From Thermus aquaticus (GTDB lineage: Bacteria; Deinococcota; Deinococci; Deinococcales; Thermaceae): a stretch of 64,000 nt of DNA. The translations under genes and the position numbers were made by a program. The stretch is from NCBI RefSeq assembly GCF_001280255.1, contig NZ_LHCI01000106.1, positions 1,589,766 to 1,653,765 of the forward strand, written 5' to 3'. Under the pieces are notes generated by a model that did no database searches, had not been told where the DNA came from, and saw only the letters and a program-made list of their open reading frames with translations. This document shows, one piece after another, positions 55,724-64,000 of the stretch; positions within the stretch are counted from its first letter, which is position 1, and every line of letters starts with the position of its first letter.

Positions 55724-56489
55724 ATACCTCCTCCAAGAAAGTCCGGACTTCCCGGGCGAAGGCCTGGGGGTCCTCGAGGGGGGCAGCGTGCCCGGTGGGC
55801 AGGGCGGCAAGCCTGGCCCCAAGGCTCTCCGCCAGGGCCTGGGCGTAGGCCTTGGGGAAGAGGAGGTCCTCCTCCCCGTAGAGGACGAGGGCGGGGAGGG
55901 TGAGGGCCTTCAGATGCGGCCTCAGGTCCTCCAGGGTGAGGAAGCCCTGAAGGAGCCGCTCCTGGGCCGCCTCTCCCGGGGCCTGGGCGGCCAGGGCCTT
56001 AAGGCCCTCCTCCGCGAGGAGCTCGGGGTGGGTATTGAGGAACCGGGCCCCGAAGACCCAGGGCAGGGCCACCCGGAGGCGGAGGGGAGTTCCCCCCGCC
56101 CTGAGGGCATGGAGCCAGCTTTCCACCTTGACCCGGAGGGCCGGGTCCAGGTAGGGGGTGGTGCAGGCGAGGGCCAGGCCCCTGACCCTTTCCGGGGCGA
56201 GAAGGGCCAGGGCCATGGCCACGATACCCCCGTTGGAAAGCCCCACCAGGGCGGCCTCCTCCCACCCCAGGCGGTCCAGGAGGCCGAGGAGGTCCTCGGC
56301 GTGGAGCCTCGGGGTGTAGGGCCCCTCCGGGGCCTCGCTTTCTCCCTGGCCCCGCATATCGTAGCGGAGAAGGGCGAAGCCCTTAAGGTGGGGAAGGACC
56401 GGGTCCCAGCTCTCCAGGCGCTGGAAGATGCCGTTGAGGAGGACCACCTTGGGCCCCTCGCCCACCACCTCGTACCTAAGCCTCACCAT
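55716..56489 (-). CDS. Alpha/beta hydrolase, hydroxyacid operon (first)
   Basis: 257 residues. VVLLNGIFQRLESW, nucleophile ALVGLSNGGIVAMALA, Asp in LVLYGEEDLLFP, His in PTGHAAPLEDP. Pattern resembles carboxylesterases and 3-oxoadipate enol-lactonase-like enzymes. It overlaps the acyl-CoA ligase gene by 14 nt and is distinct in sequence from the second hydrolase. Confidence 0.9.
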   Translation of the reverse strand: MVRLRYEVVGEGPKVVLLNGIFQRLESWDPVLPHLKGFALLRYDMRGQGESEAPEGPYTPRLHAEDLLGLLDRLGWEEAALVGLSNGGIVAMALALLAPERVRGLALACTTPYLDPALRVKVESWLHALRAGGTPLRLRVALPWVFGARFLNTHPELLAEEGLKALAAQAPGEAAQERLLQGFLTLEDLRPHLKALTLPALVLYGEEDLLFPKAYAQALAESLGARLAALPTGHAAPLEDPQAFAREVRTFLEEVYA

Positions 56490-57960
56490 GGGCCTCCTCC
56501 CAAAGCCTCTTCAAGGCCTCCTTGTTGACCTTGCCCGGCCCGGTCTTGGGAAGCTCCTCCAGGAAGACCACGTGCTTGGGCACCTTGTACCCGGCAAGGC
56601 GCTGGCGGAGAAAGGCCCTCAGGGCCTCGGCCTCGAGGGTCTCCCCGGGCTTTAAGGCCACGAAGGCCGCCCCCCCCTCCCCCCATCTGGGGTCGGGGAC
56701 CCCCACCACCGCCGCCTCCTTCACCGCCGGGTGGTCGTAGAGGACCCTTTCCACCTCCACCGGGTAGACGTTCTCCCCGCCGGAGATGAACATCTCCTTC
56801 CTGCGGCCCACGATGTAAAAGCGCCCCCCCTCGTCCCGGTAGGCCAGGTCCCCGGTCTTGAGCCAAAGCCGCTCCCCGTCCCAGGCGAAGACCTTCTCGT
56901 TCTCCTCCGGGCGGCGGAAGTAGCCCTTCATGACCACACCCCCGGAAAGCCAGAGCTCCCCCGCCTCCCCTATCCCCGCCTCCTTCCCGTCCTCCCGCAC
57001 CAGGCGCGCCCTCAGGTGGGGCATGGGGCGGCCCACGCTCTCGGGGTAGGCCTCGGCCTCCGCCAGCTCAAAGGCGAAGCAGTTCACCCCGCACTCCGTG
57101 AGGCCGTAGCCCTGCTTGAAGCGCACCCCCTTCCTGCGGAAGGCCTCCCGCACCGGGGCCGGGCAGGGGGCCCCGCCGGAGATGGCGAAGCGGACGAAGC
57201 CGAGGTCCAACCCCTCCCAGCCCTCGGCCTCCGTGAGCATCTGGAACATGGTGGGCACCAGGAAGAGGATGGTGGGCCGGAAGCAGCGGGTAAGCTCCAG
57301 GTACTCCTCAGCCCGGAAGCGCTCCATGAGCACCACCTGCCCCCCCAGGAAGAGAAGGGGGGTGGCCAGGGCGTTGAGGGCGGCGTGGAACATGGGGGTG
57401 GCCAGGATGTAGCGGTCCTCCCGGGAAAGGCCCCAGGCCGCCGCGGTCTCCAGGGCGTTCAGCAGAAGCTGGCGGTAAGGGATGAGGGCCCCTTTGGGCA
57501 GGCCGGTGGTCCCCCCGGTGAAGAGGAGGAGGGCGGGGTCTTCCAGGCCCACGGAAAGGGCTTCCGGAGCCTCTTCTCCCTCCTCCAGGGCCTCGAGGGG
57601 GAGGGCCTTGGGGTCCAGGGCCAGGGCCACCTCGCCAAACCCCTCTCCGTAGAAGAGGACCCTGGGCTCCGTGTAGGCGTGGAGGGCCTGGAGCTCGGGG
57701 AGGCTTAAGCGGTGGTTGAAGGGGGTGAGGATGTGGCCCAGAAGAGGCCCGGCAAAGAGGAGGTCTAGGTAGGCCAGGTGGTTGTGGGAGAGAAGGCCCA
57801 CCCGGTCCCCCGGGCCCACGCCCAGGGCCCTGAGAGCTCCCGCCGCCCGCCTGGCCCTCTGGTAGAGCTCCCCGTAGGTGTACCAGTGCTCCCGGAAGAA
57901 GAGGGCCCTTCGCTCCGGGTGCTGGGATGCCAGCCAGGCCATGCGGTTGGGCTCAAGCAT
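56476..57960 (-). CDS. AMP-forming acyl-CoA ligase, hydroxyacid operon
   Basis: 494 residues, ANL superfamily: P-loop LLLFTGGTTGLPKGALIPYR, A5 YGLTECGVNCF, A7/A8 KTGDLAYRDEGGRFYIVGRRKEM, catalytic Lys in TGPGKVNKEALKRL. Start 57960 (MLEPNRMAWL) overlaps the KASIII-like gene by 8 nt with GGGAGG upstream. Substrate likely a short or medium hydroxy or keto acid given the operon. Confidence 0.92.
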   Translation of the reverse strand: MLEPNRMAWLASQHPERRALFFREHWYTYGELYQRARRAAGALRALGVGPGDRVGLLSHNHLAYLDLLFAGPLLGHILTPFNHRLSLPELQALHAYTEPRVLFYGEGFGEVALALDPKALPLEALEEGEEAPEALSVGLEDPALLLFTGGTTGLPKGALIPYRQLLLNALETAAAWGLSREDRYILATPMFHAALNALATPLLFLGGQVVLMERFRAEEYLELTRCFRPTILFLVPTMFQMLTEAEGWEGLDLGFVRFAISGGAPCPAPVREAFRRKGVRFKQGYGLTECGVNCFAFELAEAEAYPESVGRPMPHLRARLVREDGKEAGIGEAGELWLSGGVVMKGYFRRPEENEKVFAWDGERLWLKTGDLAYRDEGGRFYIVGRRKEMFISGGENVYPVEVERVLYDHPAVKEAAVVGVPDPRWGEGGAAFVALKPGETLEAEALRAFLRQRLAGYKVPKHVVFLEELPKTGPGKVNKEALKRLWEEAHGEA

Positions 57961-58960
57961 AAAGCCTCCCCTCAAGCTTCAGCACCGCCGCCCCGTAGAA
58001 GTACCCCACCCCCGCCGCCGCCAAGGCCACCAGGCTCCCCTCCTTAAGCCTCCCTTCCCGCCAGGCCAGCTGCAGGGAGAGGATGGGGTCCAGCTGGCCC
58101 AGGTGGCCGTAGTCCTCGAGGTAGATGGACTGCCCCTCGGCGAGGCCCAGGCCCTGGAGCACCTTTTGGTGGGCGGAGCGCTTCATGTGGAGGAGGGCCA
58201 GGTAGTCCAGGTCCGCCTCCCCGTACCCGGCCTCCTCCAAAGCCTCGCGAACCACCTCCAGGAAGGTGGGGATGGAGGTGGCGTCCAGCCTGGCCTTCAT
58301 GGCCTCGGGGTCCTCCACCCTTAGGCAGTACTCCCCCAGGTTCTCCTGGGTGAGGGGGCGCCTGGTTCCCCCCACGGGGACCTTGACGGAGAGGGCCAGC
58401 TCGGGGTCCATGCGGTGGGCCAGGCCCAGGAGCCTGAGCCCGGGCCCCTCCCGGGTGAGGAGGGCGGCGGCCCCGCCCGCCGCCAGGTCGTAGAGAAAGC
58501 GGGTGTGGGGGTCTTGGTAGTCCACCAGGTCCCCGTTCCGGTACCCCCCGGCCACCAGGACCGCCTGGGCCTCCTTCCGGGTGGCGAAGAGGCCCCGGGC
58601 CACCTCCAGGGCCCCCAGGAAGGTGGCGCACTTCTGGTTCAGGTCCAGCCCCCTGGCCCGGTGGGCCCCCACCCGGAGGGCCAGGTAGGGGGCCGTGGCC
58701 CAGACGGGGTAGTCCTTATATTCCTCCACCATGGAAAGCACCCAGTCCACCCCCTCACCGGGGAAGCCCGCCAGCCTCAGGGCCTCCTCGGCGGCCCAGG
58801 CCGCCATCTCCGCCGGGTGGTCCTCGGGACCGGGCACGGGCTTTTCCCGGATGCCGAGCTTCTCCCGCACCACCTCCACGGGCAGACCCGACGAGGCGGC
58901 GATCTCCTCCGCCGTCATGCGGCCTCTCGGCAGGTAAACCCCAAGGCTTCGCACGTACAT
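57953..58960 (-). CDS. KASIII / HMG-CoA-synthase-like thiolase-fold enzyme
   Basis: 335 residues, FabH-like. Nucleophile Cys111 in LDLNQKCATFLGALEVARGL; His259 in LALLHMKRSAHQKVLQGLGL; the third catalytic position, normally Asn in GNTSAAS, is His287 (YGHLGQLDPILSL). This identifies a divergent KASIII subgroup rather than housekeeping FabH. It would condense or cleave an acyl-CoA with an acetyl/acetoacetyl partner; the reaction is unknown. First gene of the 12-gene operon, with TACCCT 8 nt before the ATG. Confidence 0.85.
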   Translation of the reverse strand: MYVRSLGVYLPRGRMTAEEIAASSGLPVEVVREKLGIREKPVPGPEDHPAEMAAWAAEEALRLAGFPGEGVDWVLSMVEEYKDYPVWATAPYLALRVGAHRARGLDLNQKCATFLGALEVARGLFATRKEAQAVLVAGGYRNGDLVDYQDPHTRFLYDLAAGGAAALLTREGPGLRLLGLAHRMDPELALSVKVPVGGTRRPLTQENLGEYCLRVEDPEAMKARLDATSIPTFLEVVREALEEAGYGEADLDYLALLHMKRSAHQKVLQGLGLAEGQSIYLEDYGHLGQLDPILSLQLAWREGRLKEGSLVALAAAGVGYFYGAAVLKLEGRLYA

Positions 58961-58968
58961 CTGCCCTT

Positions 58969-59016
58969 AGGGTAGCGGGGGGGCGTTACACGCCCGTTAC
59001 ACCCCCGTTTCCCCCA
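58969..59016 (-). promoter_or_regulatory. Operon promoter with three 11-bp direct repeats
   Basis: Three copies of CGTTACAC/CGTTACAC/CGTTTCCC begin at 58984, 58995 and 59006, exactly 11 bp apart. The copy nearest the operon lies 9 nt upstream of TACCCT (58974-58969), the -10 for the KASIII-like gene. Direct repeats at 11-bp period about 8 bp upstream of a -10 are the known site layout for SARP activators, and the divergent gene encodes a SARP-type domain. Confidence 0.65.
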
Positions 59017-59037
59017 GGGTTCGGCCAAAATGGAGGT

Positions 59038-61617
59038 GTGCCCTACCCGGTGCCCCCCTCGAGGCTCCGCCCGCCCCGCACCGCCCGGGAGGTGTCCCGC
59101 CTCCGCCCCCTGGGCCTGGTGGAGGCCGCCTTTGGCAAAAGCCCGGGGGTGGTCCTGGCGGCAGGGCCCGGCTACGGCAAGACCAGCCTGGCGGCGGAGA
59201 TGGGCGGGATTTACCTGGCCCTGGCCGAGGAGGCCAAGGACCCGGCGGTCTTCCTCTGGCACCTCCTCTACGCCTACCGGGACCGGGCCGGGCTCTCGGA
59301 GGCCGCCCGCCTGCTGGAAGGGGGAGCCTGGCCCCGGGCCCTCGAGGCCTTCCTGGAGGCCCTGGAACCCCTGGGCCCCCAGCTTCTCGTCCTGGACGAG
59401 GCCCATAGGGCGGAAAGCCCCGGGGTCCTGAAGGCCCTGGAGGGGCTCTGCCGCCTCCCCTCTCTGCGCCTCCTCCTCCTCTCCCGCAAGGCCGCCCCCT
59501 TCGCCTTCCTCACCGTCCTAACCGAGCAGGAGCTGGCCTTTGACCCCGAAGAGGCCTGGGCCCTGGCCAAGGCCCTGGCCCCGGAGCTCCCCGCCTTTGA
59601 GGTGGAGCGGGCCCACTCCCTGGTGCGGGGCTGGCCCCTGGGCCTCCGGGTCGTCCTCTTGGCCATGCGCCGGGGCCTAAGGCCTGAGCTCGCCCTGGAG
59701 AGCGGGGAGGGCCTCCTCACCTATCTGGCCTACGGCCTTCCCCAGGAGCTCCTCCTAAAGGCGGCCCGGCTCGCCCTCCTGGGGGAGGTGCCGGAGGAAG
59801 AGGCCCAGGACCTCCTCCCCTACGCCGAGGACCTCCTCCTGGAGCGCAGGCCGGGCAGGCTGGCCTTCCACCCCCTGGTGCGGAGCGCCCTCAAGGCCCT
59901 TCTGCCCGAGGCCGAGGCCCGGGAGCTTCTGGCCCAGGCCGCCGAGACCGCCCTCCACCAGGGCGAGGGGGTCCGGGCGGCGGAGTTCCTGCTGGAGGCC
60001 GGGCGCTTCGGCCACGCCGCCGACCTCCTCCTCAAGGAAGGGCAGGCCTGGCTTGAGCGGGGCCTCACCTACACGGTCCTCAGGCTCCTCGCCCACCTGC
60101 CCGAGGGGGTGAGGCGGGGGCGGACGGGGCTATTCCTCCTCGAGGCCGAGGCCCTGCGCCAGGCGGGGCGGTACCGGGAGGCGGAGGCCGCCTACCAGCG
60201 GGCCCTGGAGGCGGGGGAGGGCCGGGCCTACCTGGGCCTGGTGCGCCTCTTCCTGGACACGGTGGAGCCCGCCCGGGCCAGGCCCTACCTGGAGGAGGCC
60301 CTGAAGCGCTTCCCCGAGGAGGCGAGCCCCCTCCTGGCGGAAAACCTCCTCAACGAGGGGCGGCCAGAAGAGGCCCTCGCCCTTGGGCTTTCTGGCCCCA
60401 GGGTTCTCCTCAGGCTGGGCCGGCCCGACGAGGCCCTGGCCCTCCTCAAGGAGGCCCAGGACCCGGGCCTCCACCGCCCGCCCCAGAACCACCGGGAAGG
60501 GACCCTACTCCGGGCCCTCCTGGAGTGCGTGGCCGGGGATGCGGAAGAGGGCCTGCGCTTCGCCGAGCGGGGCCGTTTTGAGGCCGAGGTCCTGGGAAGC
60601 CCCTTCGGCGTGAGCCTGGCCGAGGCCAGGAAGGGGCACGCCCTCCTGGCCCTGGGGCGGCCCGCCGAGGCCCGGGGAGCCTACCAGACGGCCCTGGCCC
60701 TGGCCGAGGGCGGACCCGCCCGCCTCCGGGTGGAGGCTCTGGGAGGATTGGCCGCCCTGGGGGACCGGGAGGCCTACGGAGAGATGGTCCGCCTGGCCCG
60801 GGCGGCGGGGGACCTCTGGGTGGAGGGGTTCATGACCCTGGTGGTGGCCCTGGCCTGGCTCCGCCGGGGAGAGGCCTTCCCTCTGCCTCCCCTGGAGCTC
60901 CTGGACCCCTTCCTTAGGGCGGTGGCCCAGGCTTACCCCTTCGCCGACGGTTTTGAAGGGCTCCTTCTCCGCTACCCCTTCCTCGCCGGCCGCACCCTCT
61001 TTACCCCGCCGCTTCCCCGGCTACGCCGGGGCCTCTGGCGCCTGGGACGGCTCCCCGAGGCCTACCACCCCGGGGTGTCGGTGGAGATTCGGACCCTGGG
61101 AAGCTTCCAGGTCCTGGTGGAGGGGAGACCCGTGCGCCTGCGCCGGGAGAAGGCCAGGCTCCTCCTGGCCCTTCTGGCCGCACGGGACTGGCACAAGGAG
61201 GACCTCCTGGAGGCCCTAGAGGCCTCCCCGGGGGAGTTCCGGGTCCTCTGGTGGGAGGTGGTGAACGCCCTGGAGCCCGGCCGCCCCAAAGGGGCACCTC
61301 CCTACTTCCTGCGGGCCCGCCCCTACGGCCTCCGCCTCGAGGTCCCCGAGCTCTACCTGGACCTCCTGGACCCCAAGGCCCCCCTGGACCTCCCCTTCGC
61401 CGACCTGGACCACCCCGCCCTGGAGGAGCGCCGCCTGGCCTACCTGGCGGAGAAAAGGCGCCTCCTGCGGCAGGGCCAGGACCTGAGGGGCTGGCTCGCC
61501 CTCCTCCGGCTGGACCCCCTGAACGAGGAGGCCTTCGCCCGGCTCCAGGGAAGCCCCCTGGCCCAGGAGGCGGAACGGCTCCGGCAGGAGGCCCTGCGGG
61601 AGCTGGGCCTGGGCTAA
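59038..61617 (+). CDS. MalT/SARP-like ATPase-TPR transcriptional regulator
   Basis: 859 residues. N-terminal STAND-type ATPase: Walker A LAAGPGYGKTSLA (~41-52), Walker B LLVLDEAHRAES (~118). Middle (~290-650): TPR-like helical repeats. C-terminal ~679-760: VSVEIRTLGSFQVLVEGRPV, RLRREKARLLLALLAARDWH, a SARP/OmpR-type winged helix, followed by a short BTAD-like helical domain. MalT-type regulators oligomerise on an inducer plus ATP and activate divergent genes. GTG 59038 is only 1 nt after GGAGG; GTG 59050 is an alternative start. Controls, by position, the 12-gene operon. Confidence 0.88.
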   Translation: MPYPVPPSRLRPPRTAREVSRLRPLGLVEAAFGKSPGVVLAAGPGYGKTSLAAEMGGIYLALAEEAKDPAVFLWHLLYAYRDRAGLSEAARLLEGGAWPRALEAFLEALEPLGPQLLVLDEAHRAESPGVLKALEGLCRLPSLRLLLLSRKAAPFAFLTVLTEQELAFDPEEAWALAKALAPELPAFEVERAHSLVRGWPLGLRVVLLAMRRGLRPELALESGEGLLTYLAYGLPQELLLKAARLALLGEVPEEEAQDLLPYAEDLLLERRPGRLAFHPLVRSALKALLPEAEARELLAQAAETALHQGEGVRAAEFLLEAGRFGHAADLLLKEGQAWLERGLTYTVLRLLAHLPEGVRRGRTGLFLLEAEALRQAGRYREAEAAYQRALEAGEGRAYLGLVRLFLDTVEPARARPYLEEALKRFPEEASPLLAENLLNEGRPEEALALGLSGPRVLLRLGRPDEALALLKEAQDPGLHRPPQNHREGTLLRALLECVAGDAEEGLRFAERGRFEAEVLGSPFGVSLAEARKGHALLALGRPAEARGAYQTALALAEGGPARLRVEALGGLAALGDREAYGEMVRLARAAGDLWVEGFMTLVVALAWLRRGEAFPLPPLELLDPFLRAVAQAYPFADGFEGLLLRYPFLAGRTLFTPPLPRLRRGLWRLGRLPEAYHPGVSVEIRTLGSFQVLVEGRPVRLRREKARLLLALLAARDWHKEDLLEALEASPGEFRVLWWEVVNALEPGRPKGAPPYFLRARPYGLRLEVPELYLDLLDPKAPLDLPFADLDHPALEERRLAYLAEKRRLLRQGQDLRGWLALLRLDPLNEEAFARLQGSPLAQEAERLRQEALRELGLG

Positions 61618-61636
61618 ACCGGGTCCTGGCAAGGAT

Positions 61637-62401
61637 CTAGGTGGCCGTGGCCCCCCCGTCCACGGGGAGGACGGCCCCGGTGATGTAGTCCGAGGCGGGG
61701 CTTGCCAGGAAGAGGACCGCTCCGCCCAGCTCCCCCGGTCTTCCCGGCCGGCCCAGGGGCAAGGTGGCCTGGAGCAGGGACTCTATCCGGGGCAGGACCT
61801 TCTCCGTCATGCGGGTGGGGAAGAAACCCGGGGCCAGGGCGTTGACCCGGATGCCCCACCTTCCCCACTTCACCGCCAGGTCCCGGGTGAGGGCGATTAG
61901 CCCCCCTTTGGAGGCGGAGTAGCCCACGGCGTCCAGGACCTCGGGGTACTCCCCCTTGAGGCCGGCCACGGAGGCGATGTGGATGATCTTGCCGTAACCC
62001 CTCTCCTTCATCCGCCTGGCCGCCACGCGGCTGGCCAGGAAGGCGCCCACCAGGTTGACCTCCAACACCTCCCGCACCTTCTCCACCGGCATCTCCAGGC
62101 TGGGGGCGCCCCAGCTGATCCCGGCCGCGTTGACCAGGATGGTCAGGGGCCCCAGGGTCGCCTCCACGGCCACCACCACCTCCTCCAGCCGGGCCTCGTC
62201 CCGCACGTCCCCTTCCAGATAAAGGGCCTCCTCCCCTAAAGCCTTCCTCGCCTCCTCCAGGAAGCTGGCCCGCCGGGCCAGAACGGCCACCCTGGCCCCC
62301 GCTTCCTGGAGGGCCAGGGCGGCCTCGAGGCCCAGCCCCCGGGAGCCCCCGGTCACCAGGGCCGCCTTGCCGTCTAAGCGAAAACGCTCTAGAAACATCA
62401 T
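61637..62401 (-). CDS. Short-chain dehydrogenase/reductase (FabG-like)
   Basis: 254 residues: TGGSRGLG cofactor motif, NAAG, IASVAG with catalytic Ser, YSASK, and C-terminal TGAVLPVDGG. Closest in pattern to 3-ketoacyl reductases and gluconate-5-dehydrogenase-like SDRs. Start overlaps the acyl-CoA synthetase stop (ATGA). Likely handles the acyl chain activated by that enzyme. Convergent with the MalT/SARP-like gene. Confidence 0.9.
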   Translation of the reverse strand: MMFLERFRLDGKAALVTGGSRGLGLEAALALQEAGARVAVLARRASFLEEARKALGEEALYLEGDVRDEARLEEVVVAVEATLGPLTILVNAAGISWGAPSLEMPVEKVREVLEVNLVGAFLASRVAARRMKERGYGKIIHIASVAGLKGEYPEVLDAVGYSASKGGLIALTRDLAVKWGRWGIRVNALAPGFFPTRMTEKVLPRIESLLQATLPLGRPGRPGELGGAVLFLASPASDYITGAVLPVDGGATAT

Positions 62402-63993
62402 GCCCCTCCGCCAAAAAAGTCCCTGTACTTCTCCCTAAGAGCCCGCTTGAGGAACTTGCCGGCGCTGGTCCTGGGGATCTCCTCCACGAAGACGTAGGCG
62501 TCGGGAAGCTGCCACTTGGCGAAGCCCGCCTCGAGGAGGTGCCCGTTCAGCTCCTCGGGGCTGGGGGGCTCGTCCCGGGGCACCACCACGGCCAAGGGCC
62601 TTTCCTGCCACCTAGGGTGGGGAATGGCCACCACCGCCGCCTCCCGCACCTTGGGGTGGCCCATGAGGGCGTTCTCCAGGTCCACGCTGGAGATCCACTC
62701 CCCGCCGGACTTGATGAGGTCCTTGAGGCGGTCCTTGATCTCCAGGTAGCCCTCCTCGTCCCAGACGGCGATGTCCCCGGTGCGGAACCAGCCGTCCGGG
62801 GTCAGGGCGGCCCGGCTGGCCTCCTCGTTCCGGTAATAGCCCTGGGTGATCCAGGGGCCTTTGAGCTGGACCTCCCCCATGGTCTTCCCGTCTTTGGGCA
62901 CGGGCCTTCCCCCCTCGTCCGCCACCCTGAGGCGCACCAGGGGGATGGGGAGGCCGGTTTTGGCCTTGAGGGCGGTCTTCTCCTCAGGAGAGAGGCGGGC
63001 CTCCAGGTGGCTTTTGAGGAAGTTCTGCACCACCACCGGGGAGGTCTCGGTGAGACCGTAGCCCTGGCGCACCTCAATGCCCAGGCGCTCAAAGCGCTCC
63101 ACCAGGCTCCGCGGAGCCGCCGAACCCCCCACCACCAGGCGCCTCAGGGTCTTGAGGCGGTGGCCTGTGCTCTCCAGGTGGTCGGCCAGGGCCAGCCAGA
63201 CCGTGGGCACCCCGGCAGTAAAGGTCACCCCCTCCCCATCAAAGAGCTCCACCAGGGAGGCGGGGTCCAGCCTAGGGCCGGGGAGGACCTGTTTGGCCCC
63301 CACCAAGGTAGCGGCGTAGGGGAGGCACCAGGCGTTGACGTGGAACATGGGGACCACAGGAAGCACGGTGTCCTTCTCGGAAAGGGCAGTGCCGTCCTCC
63401 AGGTTGGCGGCCAGGCTGTGGAGGACCAGGGCCCGGTGGCTGTAGACCACCCCCTTGGGAAGCCCCGTGGTGCCGGTGGTGTAGGCCATGCCGCAGGCGG
63501 CCTCCTCGGGGAGGCGCACCGGCTCAGCCTCCTCCCCCAGGACCGCCTCGTAGGCCAGGTAGCCCTCGGGGGCTTTCTCGTCCATCACCACAAAGTGGGC
63601 CACGGTCTTGAGCTCGGGCCGGAGGGCCTCCACCAGGGGCAGGAGCTGGGGGTCAAAGAGGAGGACCTTGTCCTCGGCGTGGTTGAGGATGTAGGCGATC
63701 TCCTTGGGGGAGAGGCGGGGGTTGGCGGTGTGGAGGACGGCCCCCATCCCGGGCACGGCGAAGTAGGCCTCCAGGTGGCGGAAGTGGTTGAAGCCCAGGG
63801 TGGCCACCCGGTCCCCCACGCCCACCCCGAGGGCCCTCAAGCCTCCCATGAGCCGCTTGGCCCGGCGGTGGACCTCGGCGTAGGTGGTGCGGTGGACCTC
63901 GCCGGTGTGGAGGCGGGAAACCACCTCCTTCTTCCCAAAAAGCTCCGCCGCCCGCTCCAGGAAGTCCCAAAGGTTCAGCTCCTCGTCCATCAT
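62398..63993 (-). CDS. fadD: Long-chain fatty-acid-CoA ligase
   Basis: 531 residues. P-loop YTTGTTGLPKGVVYSHRALV, A5 YGLTETSPVVV, A7/A8 FRTGDIAVWDEEGYLEIKDRLKD, catalytic Lys in TSAGKFLKRALRE. Length and motifs closely match the structurally known Thermus thermophilus long-chain acyl-CoA synthetase type. Activates fatty acids for beta-oxidation or lipid synthesis. The start is within 7 nt of the window edge; ATG 63993 or the next codon. Confidence 0.93.
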   Translation of the reverse strand: MMDEELNLWDFLERAAELFGKKEVVSRLHTGEVHRTTYAEVHRRAKRLMGGLRALGVGVGDRVATLGFNHFRHLEAYFAVPGMGAVLHTANPRLSPKEIAYILNHAEDKVLLFDPQLLPLVEALRPELKTVAHFVVMDEKAPEGYLAYEAVLGEEAEPVRLPEEAACGMAYTTGTTGLPKGVVYSHRALVLHSLAANLEDGTALSEKDTVLPVVPMFHVNAWCLPYAATLVGAKQVLPGPRLDPASLVELFDGEGVTFTAGVPTVWLALADHLESTGHRLKTLRRLVVGGSAAPRSLVERFERLGIEVRQGYGLTETSPVVVQNFLKSHLEARLSPEEKTALKAKTGLPIPLVRLRVADEGGRPVPKDGKTMGEVQLKGPWITQGYYRNEEASRAALTPDGWFRTGDIAVWDEEGYLEIKDRLKDLIKSGGEWISSVDLENALMGHPKVREAAVVAIPHPRWQERPLAVVVPRDEPPSPEELNGHLLEAGFAKWQLPDAYVFVEEIPRTSAGKFLKRALREKYRDFFGGGA

Positions 63994-64000
63994 GGTGCTT

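Overview
The window looks like a chromosomal segment of a Thermus species. GC is very high with strong G/C at third codon positions. Many genes appear to have leaderless promoters, with a TANNNT -10 box 5-7 nt before ATG. The CRISPR repeat closely resembles the Thermus type I-E repeat, and the protein families (two Liv-type transporters, SixA, CHAD, Bfr, TetR/acyl-CoA dehydrogenase operon) fit the genus. I cannot name the species. No tRNA or rRNA was recognised.

Layout. (1) 1-2.7 kb is an accessory island: the end of a type I-E CRISPR array, a PIN-domain toxin/antitoxin pair, two small gene remnants and a tyrosine recombinase. (2) 2.7-6.6 kb: HxlR regulator, bacterioferritin, and a TetR-acyl-CoA dehydrogenase-MaoC-SDR operon behind a TetR palindrome. 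(3) 6.6-9.9 kb: divergent ppx/gppA and ppk1. (4) 9.9-27.2 kb: about 17 kb of secreted DUF11/SdrD-B/beta-helix proteins with a predicted outer-membrane barrel protein, interrupted by an IS5-family element. (5) 27.3-34.0 kb: Liv-type ABC operon with an embedded acyl-CoA synthetase and a frameshifted livH. (6) 34.0-37.1 kb: a small secreted protein, serA, and a cluster of decayed genes (GbsR-like, AI-2E-like, MutS-like), the last behind an intact-looking fluoride riboswitch. (7) 37.1-44.8 kb: a phosphate-scavenging block (aquaporin, alkaline phosphatase, SurE, glycosyltransferase, TIM-barrel protein, ugpAEB). (8) 45.2-48.5 kb: TPR protein, pyruvate kinase remnant, CHAD and SixA. (9) 48.5-61.6 kb: a tightly packed 12-gene minus-strand operon facing a large MalT/SARP-like regulator. 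(10) 61.6-64 kb: SDR plus long-chain acyl-CoA synthetase.

Most notable signals. The 12-gene operon reads as a complete poly(3-hydroxybutyrate) or 3-hydroxyacid scavenging system: secreted depolymerase, hydrolases, dedicated Liv-type importer, 3-hydroxybutyrate dehydrogenase, acyl-CoA ligase, R-hydratase and KASIII-like enzyme. The adjacent regulator carries a SARP-type DNA-binding domain, and the intergenic gap holds three direct repeats at 11-bp period, the site architecture SARP proteins use. Separately, PHO-box-like TGAC-N7-TGAC direct repeats precede ppk1, phoA, the aquaporin and ugpAEB, which would make a Pho regulon of polyphosphate and organophosphate genes. The DUF11 cluster resembles a co-assembled envelope surface system without an assigned function.

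Repeats: four intergenic hairpin elements with covarying 12-bp stems lie next to stop codons, and a 31-nt sequence occurs twice between genes. All functional calls come from reading the sequence; no database search was possible.
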